Under the pieces are notes generated by a model. The model did not search any database, was not told the origin of the DNA, and saw nothing but the letters and a program-made list of their open reading frames with translations. From Theodoxus fluviatilis (taxonomy: Eukaryota; Mollusca; Gastropoda; Cycloneritida; Neritidae), in contig JAWQFJ010002853.1 of assembly GCA_034096865.1 (NCBI GenBank), positions 62,501 through 126,500 of the forward strand: a DNA stretch of 64,000 nt, given 5' to 3'. Made by a program: the position numbers and the translations under genes. This document shows, one piece after another, positions 22,391 to 36,300 of the stretch. The stretch's first letter is position 1, and each line of letters opens with the position of its first letter.

Positions 22391-23812
22391 ATTGGAGGAG
22401 GAGGAGGAGAGAAAGGGAGGAGGAGGAGGAGGAGGAGGAGGAGGAGGAGGAGGAGGAGGAGGAGGAGGAGGAGGAGGAGGAGGAGGAGGAGGAGGAGCGG
22501 GAGGAGGAGGAGGAGGAGGAGGAGGAGGAGGAGGAGGAGGAGGAGGAGGAGGAGGAGGAGGAGGAGGGGGAGGAGGAGGGGGAGGGGGAGGAGGGAGGAG
22601 GAGGAGGGGGAGGGGGAGGGGGAGGGGAAGGAGGGGAAGGAGGGGGAGGAGGAGGAGGAGGAGGAGGAGGAGAGAGGGAGGAGGAGGAGGAGGAGGAGAG
22701 AGAGGGAGGAGGAGGAGGAGGAGGAGAGAGGGAGGAGGAGGAGGAAAGAGAGGGAGGAGGAGGAGGAAAGAGAGGGAGAAGGAGGAGGAAAGAGAGAGAG
22801 GAGGAGGAGAGAGAGGGAGGAGGAGGAGGAAAGTGAGGAGGAGGAGGAGGAAAGTGAGGAGGAGGAGGAGGAAAGTGAGGAGGAGGAGGAGGAAAGAGAG
22901 GGAGGAGGAGGAGGAAAGTGAGGGAGGAGGAAAGAGAGGGAGGAAGAGGAGGAGGAAAGAAAGGGAAGAGGAGGAGGAAAGAAAGGGAGGAGGAAGAGGA
23001 GGAGGAAAGAAAGGGAAGAGGAGGAGGAAAGAGAGGGAGGAGGAGGAGGAAAGAGAGGGAGGAGGAGGAGGAAAGAGAGGGGAGGAGGAGGAGGAGGAGG
23101 AGGAGGAGGAGGAGGAGGATGAGGAGGAGGAGGAGGAGGAGGAGGAGGAGGGGAGGAGGAGGAGGAGGAAAGAGAGGGAGGAGGAGGAGGAAAGAGAGGG
23201 AGGAGGAGGAGGAAAGAGAGGGAGGAGGAGGAGGAAAGTGAGGGAGGAGGAAAGAGAGGGAGGAGGAGGAGGAGGAGGAGGAGGAGGAGGAGGAGGAGGA
23301 GGAGGAGGAGGAGGAGGAGGAGGAGGAGGAGGAGGAGGAGGAAAGAGAGGGAGGAGGAGGAGGAAAGTGAGGGAGGAGGAAAGAGAGGGAGGAGGAGGAG
23401 GAGGAAAGAGAGGGAGGAGGAGGAGGAAAGTGAGGGAGGAGGAAAGAGAGGGAGGAGGAGGAGGAGGAAAGAAAGGGAGGAGGAGGAAAGAAAGGGAGGA
23501 GGAAGAGGAGGAGGAGGAGGAAAGAAAGGGAGAGGAGGAGGAAAGAAGGGAGGAGGAGGAGGAAAGTGAGGGAGGAGGAAAGAGAGGGAGGAGGAGGAGG
23601 AAAGAGAGGGAGGAGGAGGAGGAAAGTGAGGGAGGAGGAAAGAGAGGGAGGAGGAGGAGGAAAGAGAGGGAGGAGGAGGAGGAAAGAGAGGGAGGAGGAG
23701 GAGGAAAGAGAGGGAGGAGAAGGAGGAAAGAGAGGGAAGAGGAGGAGGAAAGAAAGGAAGGAGGAGAAGGAGAGGAGGAGGACAGAAAGGGAGGAAGAGG
23801 AAATACAGTATC
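22391..23812 (+). repeat. 1.4 kb polypurine (GGA)n tract
   Basis: Almost uninterrupted purines on the plus strand: pure GGA blocks alternate with GGAAAGAGAGGGA-type units of about 22-30 bp. Only scattered T (mainly GTGAG) and a few C occur. The long Pro/Leu/Ser-rich or Gly/Glu/Arg-rich frames on both strands are artefacts of the repeat. Confidence 0.95.
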
Positions 23813-24778
23813 AACAAAGAACAAAGAAGAGGCAAAATTTCTACATGTATATGAATGGAAAAAGAAGCAGTGGTGATGGATTGAGATCACTGGAACCTGA
23901 CCTAGTAGCAGTGGCGTGGAAAATGATGCATGGCGAACATTACCCGGATGGACTAGAAGGCCCAAATCGTCCACTGGAGACAGCACGCTCCCAGCCAGTG
24001 AGCACTCTCAGCATGGAACGCTTAATAACATTCAGCGTATTGCTGTGTACCAAAAAGTTCCCATCTTCCATCATACTTGTGTTGTACGATGACGTGAACA
24101 GGAAGTCCTCAAATGACGTACATGAGTTTCTAGTTCCTCAAAGGTTTTTTTCTTTTTCCCCAACTGTGTTCTGAACCTCGAACCTCATTACTCCCACCCC
24201 AACCCGCACCCCACCCATCCCCAGCTTTGCGCTATACCTTTTTACATTTGTATCCCACTCCTCCATGTCGACGTTTCACACAGTCCGAACGAGTGTGGCA
24301 CACAGCTAGTACGGGGCCTTTCGATGCCATTCTCACCTACTGGAACCGCTGGTTATTGGGCTTTGGGGGCCTGCTCCAGTATTTCAGCCCGGGGCCTGCT
24401 CCAATAGTTCAGCCAGGGGCGACCTCAAGCAGCCGCAAAGGCTACAGGGGAGAAATGGGACAGAGTTTAAGCACTCAAATTCAACCCTTCATCCAGATCA
24501 CCCTGGCGTGTAAACAAACCGGTCGCAAAGTCATATATCTCACCCTGGGAAACATCCAGTCTTCGTTCTCAAGCGGATTTCCCAGGACCATGGATTTGCA
24601 GTTCAAAGCAACCCAAAAGAGGTTTCCGGTCTTTAAAAAAATGATCATACGCAATGTCGAATCAGTCAGTTCTTGTAATAAATCAGTGTTAAAAACAGAC
24701 ACTTCTTATTCGTTCCAATTTTGCTGCCCATTTGTGCATGATTAATGGCATCACTTAGAAATAACACCGGGAACGCCC
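23813..24778. other. unassigned sequence
   Basis: A 172-codon plus-strand frame (24227-24745) and a 73-codon minus frame (24481-24702) overlap. Neither shows a recognisable domain or a clear splice structure. Coding status undecided. Confidence 0.25.
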
Positions 24779-24889
24779 TTTGGATTGCTCTGGATTGCTC
24801 TGGATTGCTCTGGATTGCTCTGGATTGCTCTGGATTGCTCTGGATTGCTCTGGATTGCTCTGGATTGCTCTGGATTGCTCTGGATTGCA
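24779..24889 (+). repeat. 10 bp tandem repeat, 11 copies
   Basis: Perfect direct copies of GGATTGCTCT, open in frame on both strands because of the repeat. Confidence 0.97.
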
Positions 24890-25067
24890 TGTCTATTGTC
24901 TGGGAACAGCGCCTCCGTTTTCACCGCGTAGCCGCGCCATTGGTTCTAGGACATTGCACTCAATATCGTGCACATCAGGTAAACACGATGAATGGACTTG
25001 AGGGAGGATGACGCTGTCGTTGGCAATCAGGTTGTAGATTCTCTTATCTGACTCACGAAGTTGTCCC
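24890..25067 (-). CDS. candidate exon next to the 22 bp array
   Basis: A minus-strand frame runs out of the satellite array into unique sequence and reads LRESDKRIYNLIANDSVIL, then PQVHSSCLPD. It looks protein-like, with an AG near its start (GTGAGTCAG). No domain is recognised and the donor is unclear. Weak. Confidence 0.2.
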
Positions 25068-28000
25068 ATAACAGGAGCACCTATGTCCCATAACAGGAGC
25101 ACCTATGTGCCATAACAGGAGCACCCATGTCCCATAACAGGAGCACCCATGTCCCATAACAGGAGCACCCATGTCCCATAACAGGAGCACCCATGTCCCA
25201 TAACAGGAGCACCCATGTCCCATAACAGGAGCACCCATGTCCCATAACAGGAGCACCTATGTCCCATAACAGGAGCACCCATGTCCCATAACAGGAGCAC
25301 CCATGTCCCATAACAGGAGCACCCATGTCCCATAACAGGAGCACCCATGTCCCATAACAGGAGCACCCATGTCCCATAACAGGAGCACCTATGTCCCATA
25401 ACAGGAGCACCCATGTCCCATAACAGGAGCACCCATGTCCCATAACAGGAGCACCCATGTCCCATAACAGGAGCACCCATGTCCCATAACAGGAGCACCC
25501 ATGTCCCATAACAGGAGCACCCATGTCCCATAACAGGAGCACCCATGTCCCATAACAGGAGCACCAACCCATGTCCCATAACAGGAGCACCCATGTCCCA
25601 TAACAGGAGCACCCATGTCCCATAACAGGAGCACCCATGTCCCATAACAGGAGCACCCATGTCCCATAACAGGAGCACCCATGTCCCATAACAGGAGCAC
25701 CCATGTCCCATAACAGGAGCACCCATGTCCCATAACAGGAGCACCCATGTCCCATAACAGGAGCACCCATGTCCCATAACAGGAGCACCCATGTCCCATA
25801 ACAGGAGCACCCATGTCCCATAACAGGAGCACCCATGTCCCATAACAGGAGCACCCATGTCCCATAACAGGAGCACCCATGTCCCATAACAGGAGCACCC
25901 ATGTCCCATAACAGGAGCACCCATGTCCCATAACAGGAGCACCCATGTCCCATAACAGGAGCACCCATGTCCCATAACAGGAGCACCCATGTCCCATAAC
26001 AGGAGCACCCATGTCCCATAACAGGAGCACCCATGTCCCATAACAGGAGCACCCATGTCCCATAACAGGAGCACCCATGTCCCATAACAGGAGCACCCAT
26101 GTCCCATAACAGGAGCACCCATGTCCCATAACAGGAGCACCCATGTCCCATAACAGGAGCACCCATGTCCCATAACAGGAGCACCCATGTCCCATAACAG
26201 GAGCACCCATGTCCCATAACAGGAGCACCCATGTCCCATAACAGGAGCACCCATGTCCCATAACAGGAGCACCCATGTCCCATAACAGGAGCACCCATGT
26301 CCCATAACAGGAGCACCCATGTCCCATAACAGGAGCACCCATGTCCCATAACAGGAGCACCCATGTCCCATAACAGGAGCACCCATGTCCCATAACAGGA
26401 GCACCCATGTGCCATAACAGGAGCACCCATGTCCCATAACAGGAGCACCCATGTCCCATAACAGGAGCACCCATGTCCCATAACAGGAGCACCCATGTGC
26501 CATAACAGGAGCACCCATGTGCCATAACAGGAGCACCCATGTGCCATAACAGGAGCACCCATGTCCCATAACAGGAGCACCCATGTCCCATAACAGGAGC
26601 ACCCATGTGCCCATAACAGGAGCACCCATGTGCCATAACAGGAGCACCCATGTGCCATAACAGGAGCACCCATGTCCCATAACAGGAGCACCCATGTCCC
26701 ATAACAGGAGCACCCATGTCCATAACAGGAGCACCCATGTGCCATAACAGGAGCACCCATGTCCCATAACAGGAGCACCCATGTGCCATAACAGGAGCAC
26801 CCATGTCCCATAACAGGAGCACCCATGTCCCATAACAGGAGCACCCATGTCCCATAACAGGAGCACCCATGTCCCATAACAGGAGCACCCATGTCCCATA
26901 ACAGGAGCACCCATGTCCCATAACAGGAGCACCCATGTCCCATAACAGGAGCACCCATGTCCCATAACAGGAGCACCCATGTCCCATAACAGGAGCACCC
27001 ATGTGCCATAACAGGAGCACCCATGTCCCATAACAGGAGCACCCATGTCCCATAACAGGAGCACCCATGTCCCATAACAGGAGCACCCATGTCCCATAAC
27101 AGGAGCACCCATGTCCCATAACAGGAGCACCCATGTCCCATAACAGGAGCACCCATGTCCCATAACAGGAGCACCCATGTCCCATAACAGGAGCACCCAT
27201 GTCCATAACAGGAGCACCCATGTCCCATAACAGGAGCACCCATGTCCCATAACAGGAGCACCCATGTCCCATAACAGGAGCACCCATGTGCCATAACAGG
27301 AGCACCCATGTCCCATAACAGGAGCACCCATGTGCCATAACAGGAGCACCCATGTCCCATAACAGGAGCACCCATGTCCATAACAGGAGCACCCATGTCC
27401 CATAACAGGAGCACCCATGTCCCATAACAGGAGCACCCATGTGCCATAACAGGAGCACCCATGTCCCATAACAGGAGCACCCATGTCCCATAACAGGAGC
27501 ACCCATGTCCCATAACAGGAGCACCCATGTGCCATAACAGGAGCACCCATGTCCCATAACAGGAGCACCCATGTCCCATAACAGGAGCACCCATGTCCCA
27601 TAACAGGAGCACCCATGTGCCATAACAGGAGCACCCATGTCCCATAACAGGAGCACCCATGTCCCATAACAGGAGCACCCATGTCCCATAACAGGAGCAC
27701 CCATGTCCCATAACAGGAGCACCCATGTCCCATAACAGGAGCACCCATGTCCCATAACAGGAGCACCCATGTCCCATAACAGGAGCACCCATGTCCCATA
27801 ACAGGAGCACCCATGTCCCATAACAGGAGCACCCATGTCCCATAACAGGAGCACCCATGTCCCATAACAGGAGCACCCATGTCCCATAACAGGAGCACCC
27901 ATGTCCCATAACAGGAGCACCCATGTCCCATAACAGGAGCACCCATGTCCCATAACAGGAGCACCCATGTCCCATAACAGGAGCACCCATGTGCCATAAC

Positions 28001-29330
28001 AGGAGCACCCATGTCCCATAACAGGAGCACCCATGTCCCATAACAGGAGCACCCATGTCCCATAACAGGAGCACCCATGTGCCATAACAGGAGCACCCAT
28101 GTCCCATAACAGGAGCACCCATGTCCCATAACAGGAGCACCCATGTCCCATAACAGGAGCACCCATGTCCCATAACAGGAGCACCCATGTCCCATAACAG
28201 GAGCACCCATGTCCCATAACAGGAGCACCCATGTCCCATAACAGGAGCACCCATGTGCCATAACAGGAGCACCCATGTCCCATAACAGGAGCACCCATGT
28301 CCCATAACAGGAGCACCCATGTCCCATAACAGGAGCACCCATGTCCCATAACAGGAGCACCCATGTCCCATAACAGGAGCACCCATGTCCCATAACAGGA
28401 GCACCCATGTCCCATAACAGGAGCACCCATGTCCCATAACAGGAGCACCATGTGCCATAACAGGAGCACCCATGTCCCATAACAGGAGCACCCATGTCCC
28501 ATAACAGGAGCACCCATGTCCCATAACAGGAGCACCCATGTCCCATAACAGGAGCACCCATGTGCCATAACAGGAGCACCCATGTGCCATAACAGGAGCA
28601 CCCATGTCCCATAACAGGAGCACCCATGTGCCATAACAGGAGCACCCATGTCCCATAACAGGAGCACCCATGTGCCCATAACAGGAGCACCCATGTCCCA
28701 TAACAGGAGCACCCATGTCCATAACAGGAGCACCCATGTCCCATAACAGGAGCACCCATGTGCCCATAACAGGACCACCCATGTCCCATAACAGGAGCAC
28801 CCATGTCCCATAACAGGAGCACCCATGTCCCATAACAGGAGCACCCATGTCCCATAACAGGAGCACCCATGTCCCATAACAGGAGCACCCATGTCCCATA
28901 ACAGGAGCACCCATGTCCCATAACAGGAGCACCCATGTGCCATAACAGGAGCACCCATGTCCCATAACAGGAGCACCCATGTGCCATAACAGGAGCACCC
29001 ATGTCCCATAACAGGAGCACCCATGTGCCATAACAGGAGCACCCATGTCCCATAACAGGAGCACCCATGTCCCATAACAGGAGCACCCATGTGCCATAAC
29101 AGGAGCACCATGTCCCATAACAGGAGCACCCATGTGCCATAACAGGAGCACCCATGTCCCATAACAGGAGCACCCATGTCCATAACAGGAGCACCCATGT
29201 CCCATAACAGGAGCACCTATGTCCATAACAGGAGCACCCATGTCCCATAACAGGAGCACCCATGTGCCATAACAGGAGCACCATGTCCCATAACAGGAGC
29301 ACCCATGTGCCCATAACAGGAGCACCCTAT
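25068..29330 (+). repeat. 22 bp satellite array, homogeneous part
   Basis: Direct repeats of a 22 bp unit that begins CATAACAGGAG and ends CCCATGTCC. Copies from 25.07 to about 26.40 kb are nearly all identical. Beyond that the main variant is GTCCCAT against GTGCCAT, plus single-base indels. About 190 units. Because 22 is not a multiple of 3 and the unit lacks stops on the minus strand, all three minus frames are open and read the same 22-residue periodic peptide. Confidence 0.97.
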
Positions 29331-32300
29331 GTCCCATAACAGGAGCCCATGTGCCTAACAGGAGCCATGTCCCATAACAGGAGCACCCATGTCCCATAAC
29401 AGGAGCACCTATGTCCCATAACAGGAGCACCCATGTGCCATAACAGGAGCACCCATGTCCCATAACAGGAGCACCTTGCCATAAGGCACATGCCATAACA
29501 GGAGCACCATGTCCGCATAACAGGAGCACCCATGTGCCATAACAGGAGCACCCATGTCCCATAACAGGAGCACCCATGTGCCATAACAGAGATGGCACCC
29601 ATGTGCCATAACAGGAGCACCCATGTCCCATAACAGGAGCACCCATGTGCCCATAACAGGAGCACCCATGTGCCATAACAGGAGCACCCATGTGCCATAA
29701 CAGGAGCACCCATGTGCCATAACAGGAGAACCCATGTGCCATAACAGGAGCACCCATGTCCCATAACAGGAGCACCCATGTCCCATAACAGGAGCACCCA
29801 TGTCCCATAACAGGAGCACCATGTCCCATAACAGGAGCACCCATGTCCCATAACAGGAGCACCCATGTCCATAACAGGAGCACCCATGTGCCATAACAGG
29901 AGCACCCATGTGCCATAACAGGAGCACCCATGTCCCATAACAGGAGCACCCATGTGCCATAACAGGAGCACCCATGTGCCCATAACAGGAGCACCCATGT
30001 CCCATAACAGGAGCACCCATGTCCCATAACAGGAGCACCCATGTGTCCCATAACAGGAGCACCCATGTCCCATAACAGGAGCACCCATGTCCCATAACAG
30101 GAGCACCCATGTCCCATAACAGGAGCACCCATGTGCCATAACAGGAGCCTGTCCAACGGCACCATGTCCCATAACAGGAGCACCCATATGTCGGCACCAT
30201 GTCCATAACAGGAGCACCCATGTCCCATAACAGGAGCACCCATGTGCCATAACAGGAGCACCCTATTTCCCATAACAGGAGCACCCATGTGCCATAACAG
30301 GAGCATCCATGCTCCCCCTGTCATAACAGGAGCACCCATGTCCCATAACAGGAGCACCCATGTGCCCATAACAGGGCGGCAGCACCCATGTCCCATAACA
30401 GGAGCACCATGTCCCATAACAGGAGCACCCTCATGTCCCATAACAGGAGCACCATGTCCCATAACAGGAGCACCCATGTCCATAACAGGAGCACCCATGT
30501 CCCATAACAGGAGAGCACCCATGTGCCCCATTAACAGGAGCACCCATGTCCCATAACAGGAGCACCATGTCGCCATAACAGAGCACATGTCCATAACAAG
30601 CACCCATCCATAACAGAGCACCTATGTCCCATAACAGGAGCACCCATGTCCCATAACAGGAGCACCCATGTCCCATAACAGGAGCACCCATGTCCCATAA
30701 CAGGAGCACCCAAATGTCCCATAACAGGAGCACCCATGTGCCATAACAGGAGCACCTATGTCCCATAACAGGAGCACCCATGTCCCATAACAGGAGCACC
30801 CATGTCCCATAACAGGAGCACCCATGTCCCATAACAGGAGCACCCATGTCCCATAACAGGAGCACCCATGTCCCATAACAGGAGCACCCATGTCCCATAA
30901 CAGGAGCACCGACCCATAACAGGAGCACCCATGTCCCATAACAGGAGCACCAATGTCCCATAACAGGAGCACCCATGTCCCATAACAGGAGCACCCATGT
31001 GCCATAACAGGAGCACCATGTCCATAACAGGAGCACCCATGTGCCATAACAGGAGCACCCATGTCCCATAACAGGAGCACCCATGTGCCCATAACAGGAG
31101 CACCCATGTCCCATAACAGGAGCCACCCCATGTCCCATAACAGGAGCACCCATGTCCCATAACAGGAGCACCCATGTGCCTAACAGGAGCACCTATGTCC
31201 CATAACAGGAGCGAGCACCATGTCCCATAACAGGAGCACCCATGTCCCATAACAGGAGCACCCATGTCCATAACAGGAGCACCCATGTGCCATAACAGGA
31301 GCACCCATGTCCCATAACAGGAGCACCCATGTGCCATAACAGGAGCACCCATGTCCCATAACAGGAGCACCCATGTCCCATAACAGGAGCACCCATGTGC
31401 CATAACAGGAGCACCCATGTGCCATAACAGGAGCACCCATGTGCCATAACAGGAGCACCCATGTCCATAACAGGAGCACCCATGTGCCATAACAGGAGCA
31501 ACCCATGTCCCATAACAGGAGCACCCATGTCCCATAACAGGAGCACCCATGTGCCATAACAGGAGCACCCATGTCCCATAACAGGAGCACCCATGTCGCC
31601 ATAACAGAGTGCAACCCATGTCCCATAACAGGAGCACCCATGTGCCATAACAGGAGCACCCATGTCCCATAACAGGAGCACCCATGTCCATAACAGGGCC
31701 ATGTCCAGGAGCACCTATGTCCCATAACAGGAGCACCCATGTGCCATAACAGGAGCACCCCATGTCCCATAACAGGAGCACCATGTGCCCATAACAGGAG
31801 CACCCATGTCCCATAACAGGAGCACCCATGTCCCATAACAGGAGCACCCATGTCCCATAAAAGGAGCACCCATGTCCAATAACAGGAGCACCCATGTCCC
31901 ATAACAGGAGCACACATGACCCAAAACAGGAGCACCCATCGGGTGCCCATAACAGGAGCACCCATGTCCCATAACAGAGCACCGTCAACAGGAGCACCAT
32001 GTCCCATAACAGGAGCACCCATGTGCCATAACAGGAGCACCCATGTGCCATAACAGGAGCACCCATGTCCCATAACAGGAGCACCCATGTGCCATAACAG
32101 GAGCACCCCATGGTCCCCATAACAGGAGCACCCATGTCCGCATAACAGGAGCACCCATGTCCCCATAACAGGAGCACCCATGTGCCATAACAGGAGCACC
32201 CATGTCCCATAACAGGAGCACCCATGTGCCATAACAGGAGCACCCATGTCCCATAACAGGAGCACCCATGTCCATAACAGGAGCACCCATGTCCCATAAC

Positions 32301-33390
32301 AGGAGCACCCATGTTCCATAACAGGAGCACCAATGTCCCATAACAGTTAACAGGAGCACCCATGTGCCATAACAGGAGCACCCATGTCCCATAACAGGAG
32401 CACCCATGTCCCATAACAGGAGCACCCATGTCCCATAACAGGAGCACCCTTGCCATAAGGACAACCATGTCCCATAACAGGAGCTCAGCACCATGTCCCA
32501 TAACAGGAGCACCATGTCCCATAAACAGGAGCACCCATGTGCCATAACAGGAGCACCCATGTCCCATAACAGGGAGCACCCATGTCCATAACAGGAGCAC
32601 CCATGTCCCATAACAGGAGCACCCATGTGCCATAACAGGAGCACCATGTCCATAACAGGAGCACCCATGTCCCATAACAGGAGCACCCATGTCCCATAAC
32701 AGGAGCACCCATGTGCCATAACGAGCACCTGGCCATAACAGGAGCACCATGTCACATAACATGAGCACCCATGTGCCATAACAGGAGCACCCATGTGCCA
32801 TAACAGGAGCACCCCATGTGCCATAACAGGAGCACCCATGTGCCATAACAGGAGCACCCATGTCCCATACATGAGCACCCATGTCCCATAACAGGAGCAC
32901 CCATGTGCCATAACAGGAGCACCCATGTCCCATAACAGGAGGCAGCACCCATGTCCCATAACAGGAGCACCCATGTCCATAACAGGATGTCACGGCACCC
33001 ATGTCCCATAACAGGAGCACCCATGTGCCATAACAGGAGCACCTATGTCCCATAACAGGAGCACCCATGTGCCATAACGGAGCACCATGCCCATAACAGG
33101 AGCACCCATGTCCCATAACAGGAGCACCCATGTGCCATAACAGGAGCACCCATGTCCATAACAGGAGCACCCCATGTGCCATAACAGGAGCACCCATGTC
33201 CATAACAGGATGCCATATGACAGGAGCACCCATGTCCCATAACAGGAGCACCCATGTGCCATAACAGGAGCACCCATGTGCCATAACAGGAGCACCCATG
33301 TCCATAACAGGAGCACCCATGTCCCATACAGGAGCACCCATGTCCCATAACAGGAGCACCCATGTCCCATAACAGGAGCACCCATGTCTG
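29331..33390 (+). repeat. 22 bp satellite array, intermediate part
   Basis: Same unit and orientation, with increasing one- to four-base insertions and deletions and occasional lost half-units. Confidence 0.95.
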
Positions 33391-36300
33391 CCGAATAACA
33401 GGAGCACGCTATGTCCTCTATGAACAGGGGGCACGCCATGTGGCCATAAGGTCAGGAGGGTCAGCCCGGTATGTGCCTAACAGGATGGGGCACGCCATGT
33501 GCGGCTTAACAGAGGCCGGACCATGTGCCTATAACAGGGATGCACCCATGTGCGTCATAACAGGAGCTACGTTGCCATAGTCCGGCATATACGACAGCAC
33601 CGGCAATGTCCGCATTAACAGTGAGCACCTATGTTCCGCATAACAGGGTAGCCGTCCATGTGCCCATAACAGAGGGCACCTATGTCGCGGCTATGCATAC
33701 AGGAGGGCCACGACCATGTACCATAACAGGAGCAATCGAAGCGCCAGACCCCGATGTCCCATTGAACGAGGATCATCGGCCATGTCCGCGATTAACAGGA
33801 GCTAGAGCGGGCCCTATGTGCCATAACAGGTAGGGGGCACCTGTATGTCCCATAACAGAGGATGACCGCATGGTCCCCATATACAGGAGCACCCATGTTC
33901 GCCATACAGGTGCTAACCCATGTCCAATAACAGGAGCACCTATGTCCGCATAACAGTGAGCACCCGATGTCCGCCTTTATAATCTAGGATGGGGGGGGCA
34001 CCTCATGTCCCATACACAGGGTAGACTCACGCCATGTTCCCACTAACATGAGGCTACGCCATGTCCCATTTTAACAGGAGGGCCAATAACCTCCATGTCC
34101 CTCTAACAGGAGGCACCCATGTGCCGATAACAGGATGCACCCATTGTCGCCTATAACAGTGAGCATGCCCATGTCGGGCTCATATACAGGAGGTCATCCC
34201 ATGTGCCTAATAAGCAGGAGCAGCCCTATGTCCCATAACAAGGGAGGATTACACCATGTGCCTATATACAGGAGCTACCGATTTCCATGAAGGAAGCTAC
34301 CCATGTGTCCTAATAACAGGAGAGCACGCCCTATGTGCGCATATATCCGGTATCACTGCGCCTATTATCCCATAACAGGAGGGCACCCTATGTCTTCCAT
34401 TAACAGGAGGCACCCATGTCGGCATAACAGGAGCACGCCATGTCCATAACAGGAGGCAGGCCGCATGTCCCATAAAACACGAGTCACTCCATGTGCCATT
34501 AACAGAGGCAACCTTATGTCGCCATAACAGAGCACCGCATGTCCTCATATCAGGAGCACCCATGTCCGCATAACAGGAGGCAGCCTCCTATGGTCGCGCA
34601 TAACAGGAGTCACGTCATGTCCATAACAGGAGGCACCGCATGTCCCATAGCAGGGAGGTTCTAGGCACCCATGTGGCGCATACACATGGGAGTCAAGCCT
34701 ATGTCCCATAACAGGAGGGCACGCCATGTCCCATAACAGGAGCAAGCTACACCATGTCCGCATAACAGGAGGCACTCCAAAAAAAAAAAAAAACCCCATG
34801 TGCCATAACGGATAAGCACCCATGTCTCCATCACAGTGTAGGCACCCTGTGCCTATACATGAGGCAACCCATGTGCCCATACAGGAGCACAACCCCATGT
34901 GCCACTAAAAATGGGGAGGCAAGCCCCATGTGACAACCATAACCGAGATCACACACCATGTCCCCAATAACCAGGAGCAACCCATTTCCCATAACAGGAG
35001 CACCCATGTAGCCATCAACAGTAAGGAGGCAACCTGCATGTGCATAACAGAGCCCCCATGTCCATAACCAGGAGCACCCATGTTCCGAAACAAGGAGGCA
35101 GCCCATATGTGTCTCATAACAGGACACCCATATCCCAATAACATACGGAGCACTGGTCATTGCCATAACGAGGATGCACCACCGCATGTCCCATACAGGG
35201 AGCAACCAATGTGCCGCATAAAACATAAAAAGCAGGTGACAACACCACCCATGTCCACATTACAGGAGCCAACCCATGTTCCCCTTAACTAGGAGCACAC
35301 CCATGTCTTCCCATAACAGAAGGGGCAACCCATTGTGCCATAAAACAAGGGAGCCCTACTGTCCCATAAACATGAGCACCCAACGAGTGCCATAAACACC
35401 GGGATCACAAAACCCATTCCCATAACAGGAAGCACCCATGTGTGCCATAATAATAGAGGGGCAGACCATTTCCCAATAACAAAGAAGGGCCACAACCCAA
35501 CAAAACGCCATGTCCCATAAGACAGGAGCACCCATGCAAAAAAATCCCATAACATGAGCACCCTCCATGTGCCATAAACAGATGCACTATATGGTCCCAT
35601 AAACAGTGAAGACAACACCATGGTCCCATAAAATAGCACCCATGTAAGAACCCCAATCCCATACCATAGCAGCAAGACCCATGTCCGATAAGCGGGGGGG
35701 CGGAGCACGCCATGTGCCTAACAGAGCCCTATGTGCCCCATAACATGATCACCCATGTCCCCAACATTAGCACCCATGATCCCATAACAGGAGCGAGGCA
35801 CACCATACCAAGTGGCCATTAAAACAGGAGCGCCCCATGAAGTTCCATAGAAACCATGTCAGGACCACCCATGCCATAACAGGAGCCAAGTCACCACAGT
35901 CACCATAGGAAAATCGGACACCAGCCCATGTGCTAGACAGGGAGCCCCAGTGGTCCATAACAAGGAGGTCACCCTGTGCCATCCAAAGGAGCCCCTTGCC
36001 CATAACGGAGGTAGCACGACCTTTTGCCCTAACAGGGAGCACCCACGCCATGTCCCTAACGCAGGATAGCAGGCCCCTGTGCCATACAGGACAACGCCGT
36101 GGGTTTGGGGTAGTTCCCCCATAACAGGAGTCAACCCATGTCCATACAGAGCACCCATGTCCCATACAAGGAGCAACACCCCACATGTCGCCATAAGACA
36201 GTAGGCCCCATATTCCCTAACAGGAGTCGACCCCCCCTGTGCCATGAACATGAGCAGACCATCTGCATGCCCATACCAGGTTCAACAATCCATTGGATTT

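Noticed and set aside
22261..23986. Pro/Leu/Ser-rich and Gly/Glu/Arg-rich frames of about 500 codons
   Set aside because: Produced by the GGA polypurine tract on both strands.
25081..30621. Open frame of 1,846 codons on the minus strand across the 22 bp array
   Set aside because: It is only the stop-free translation of the satellite. The same peptide appears in all three frames and there is no gene context or unique sequence.
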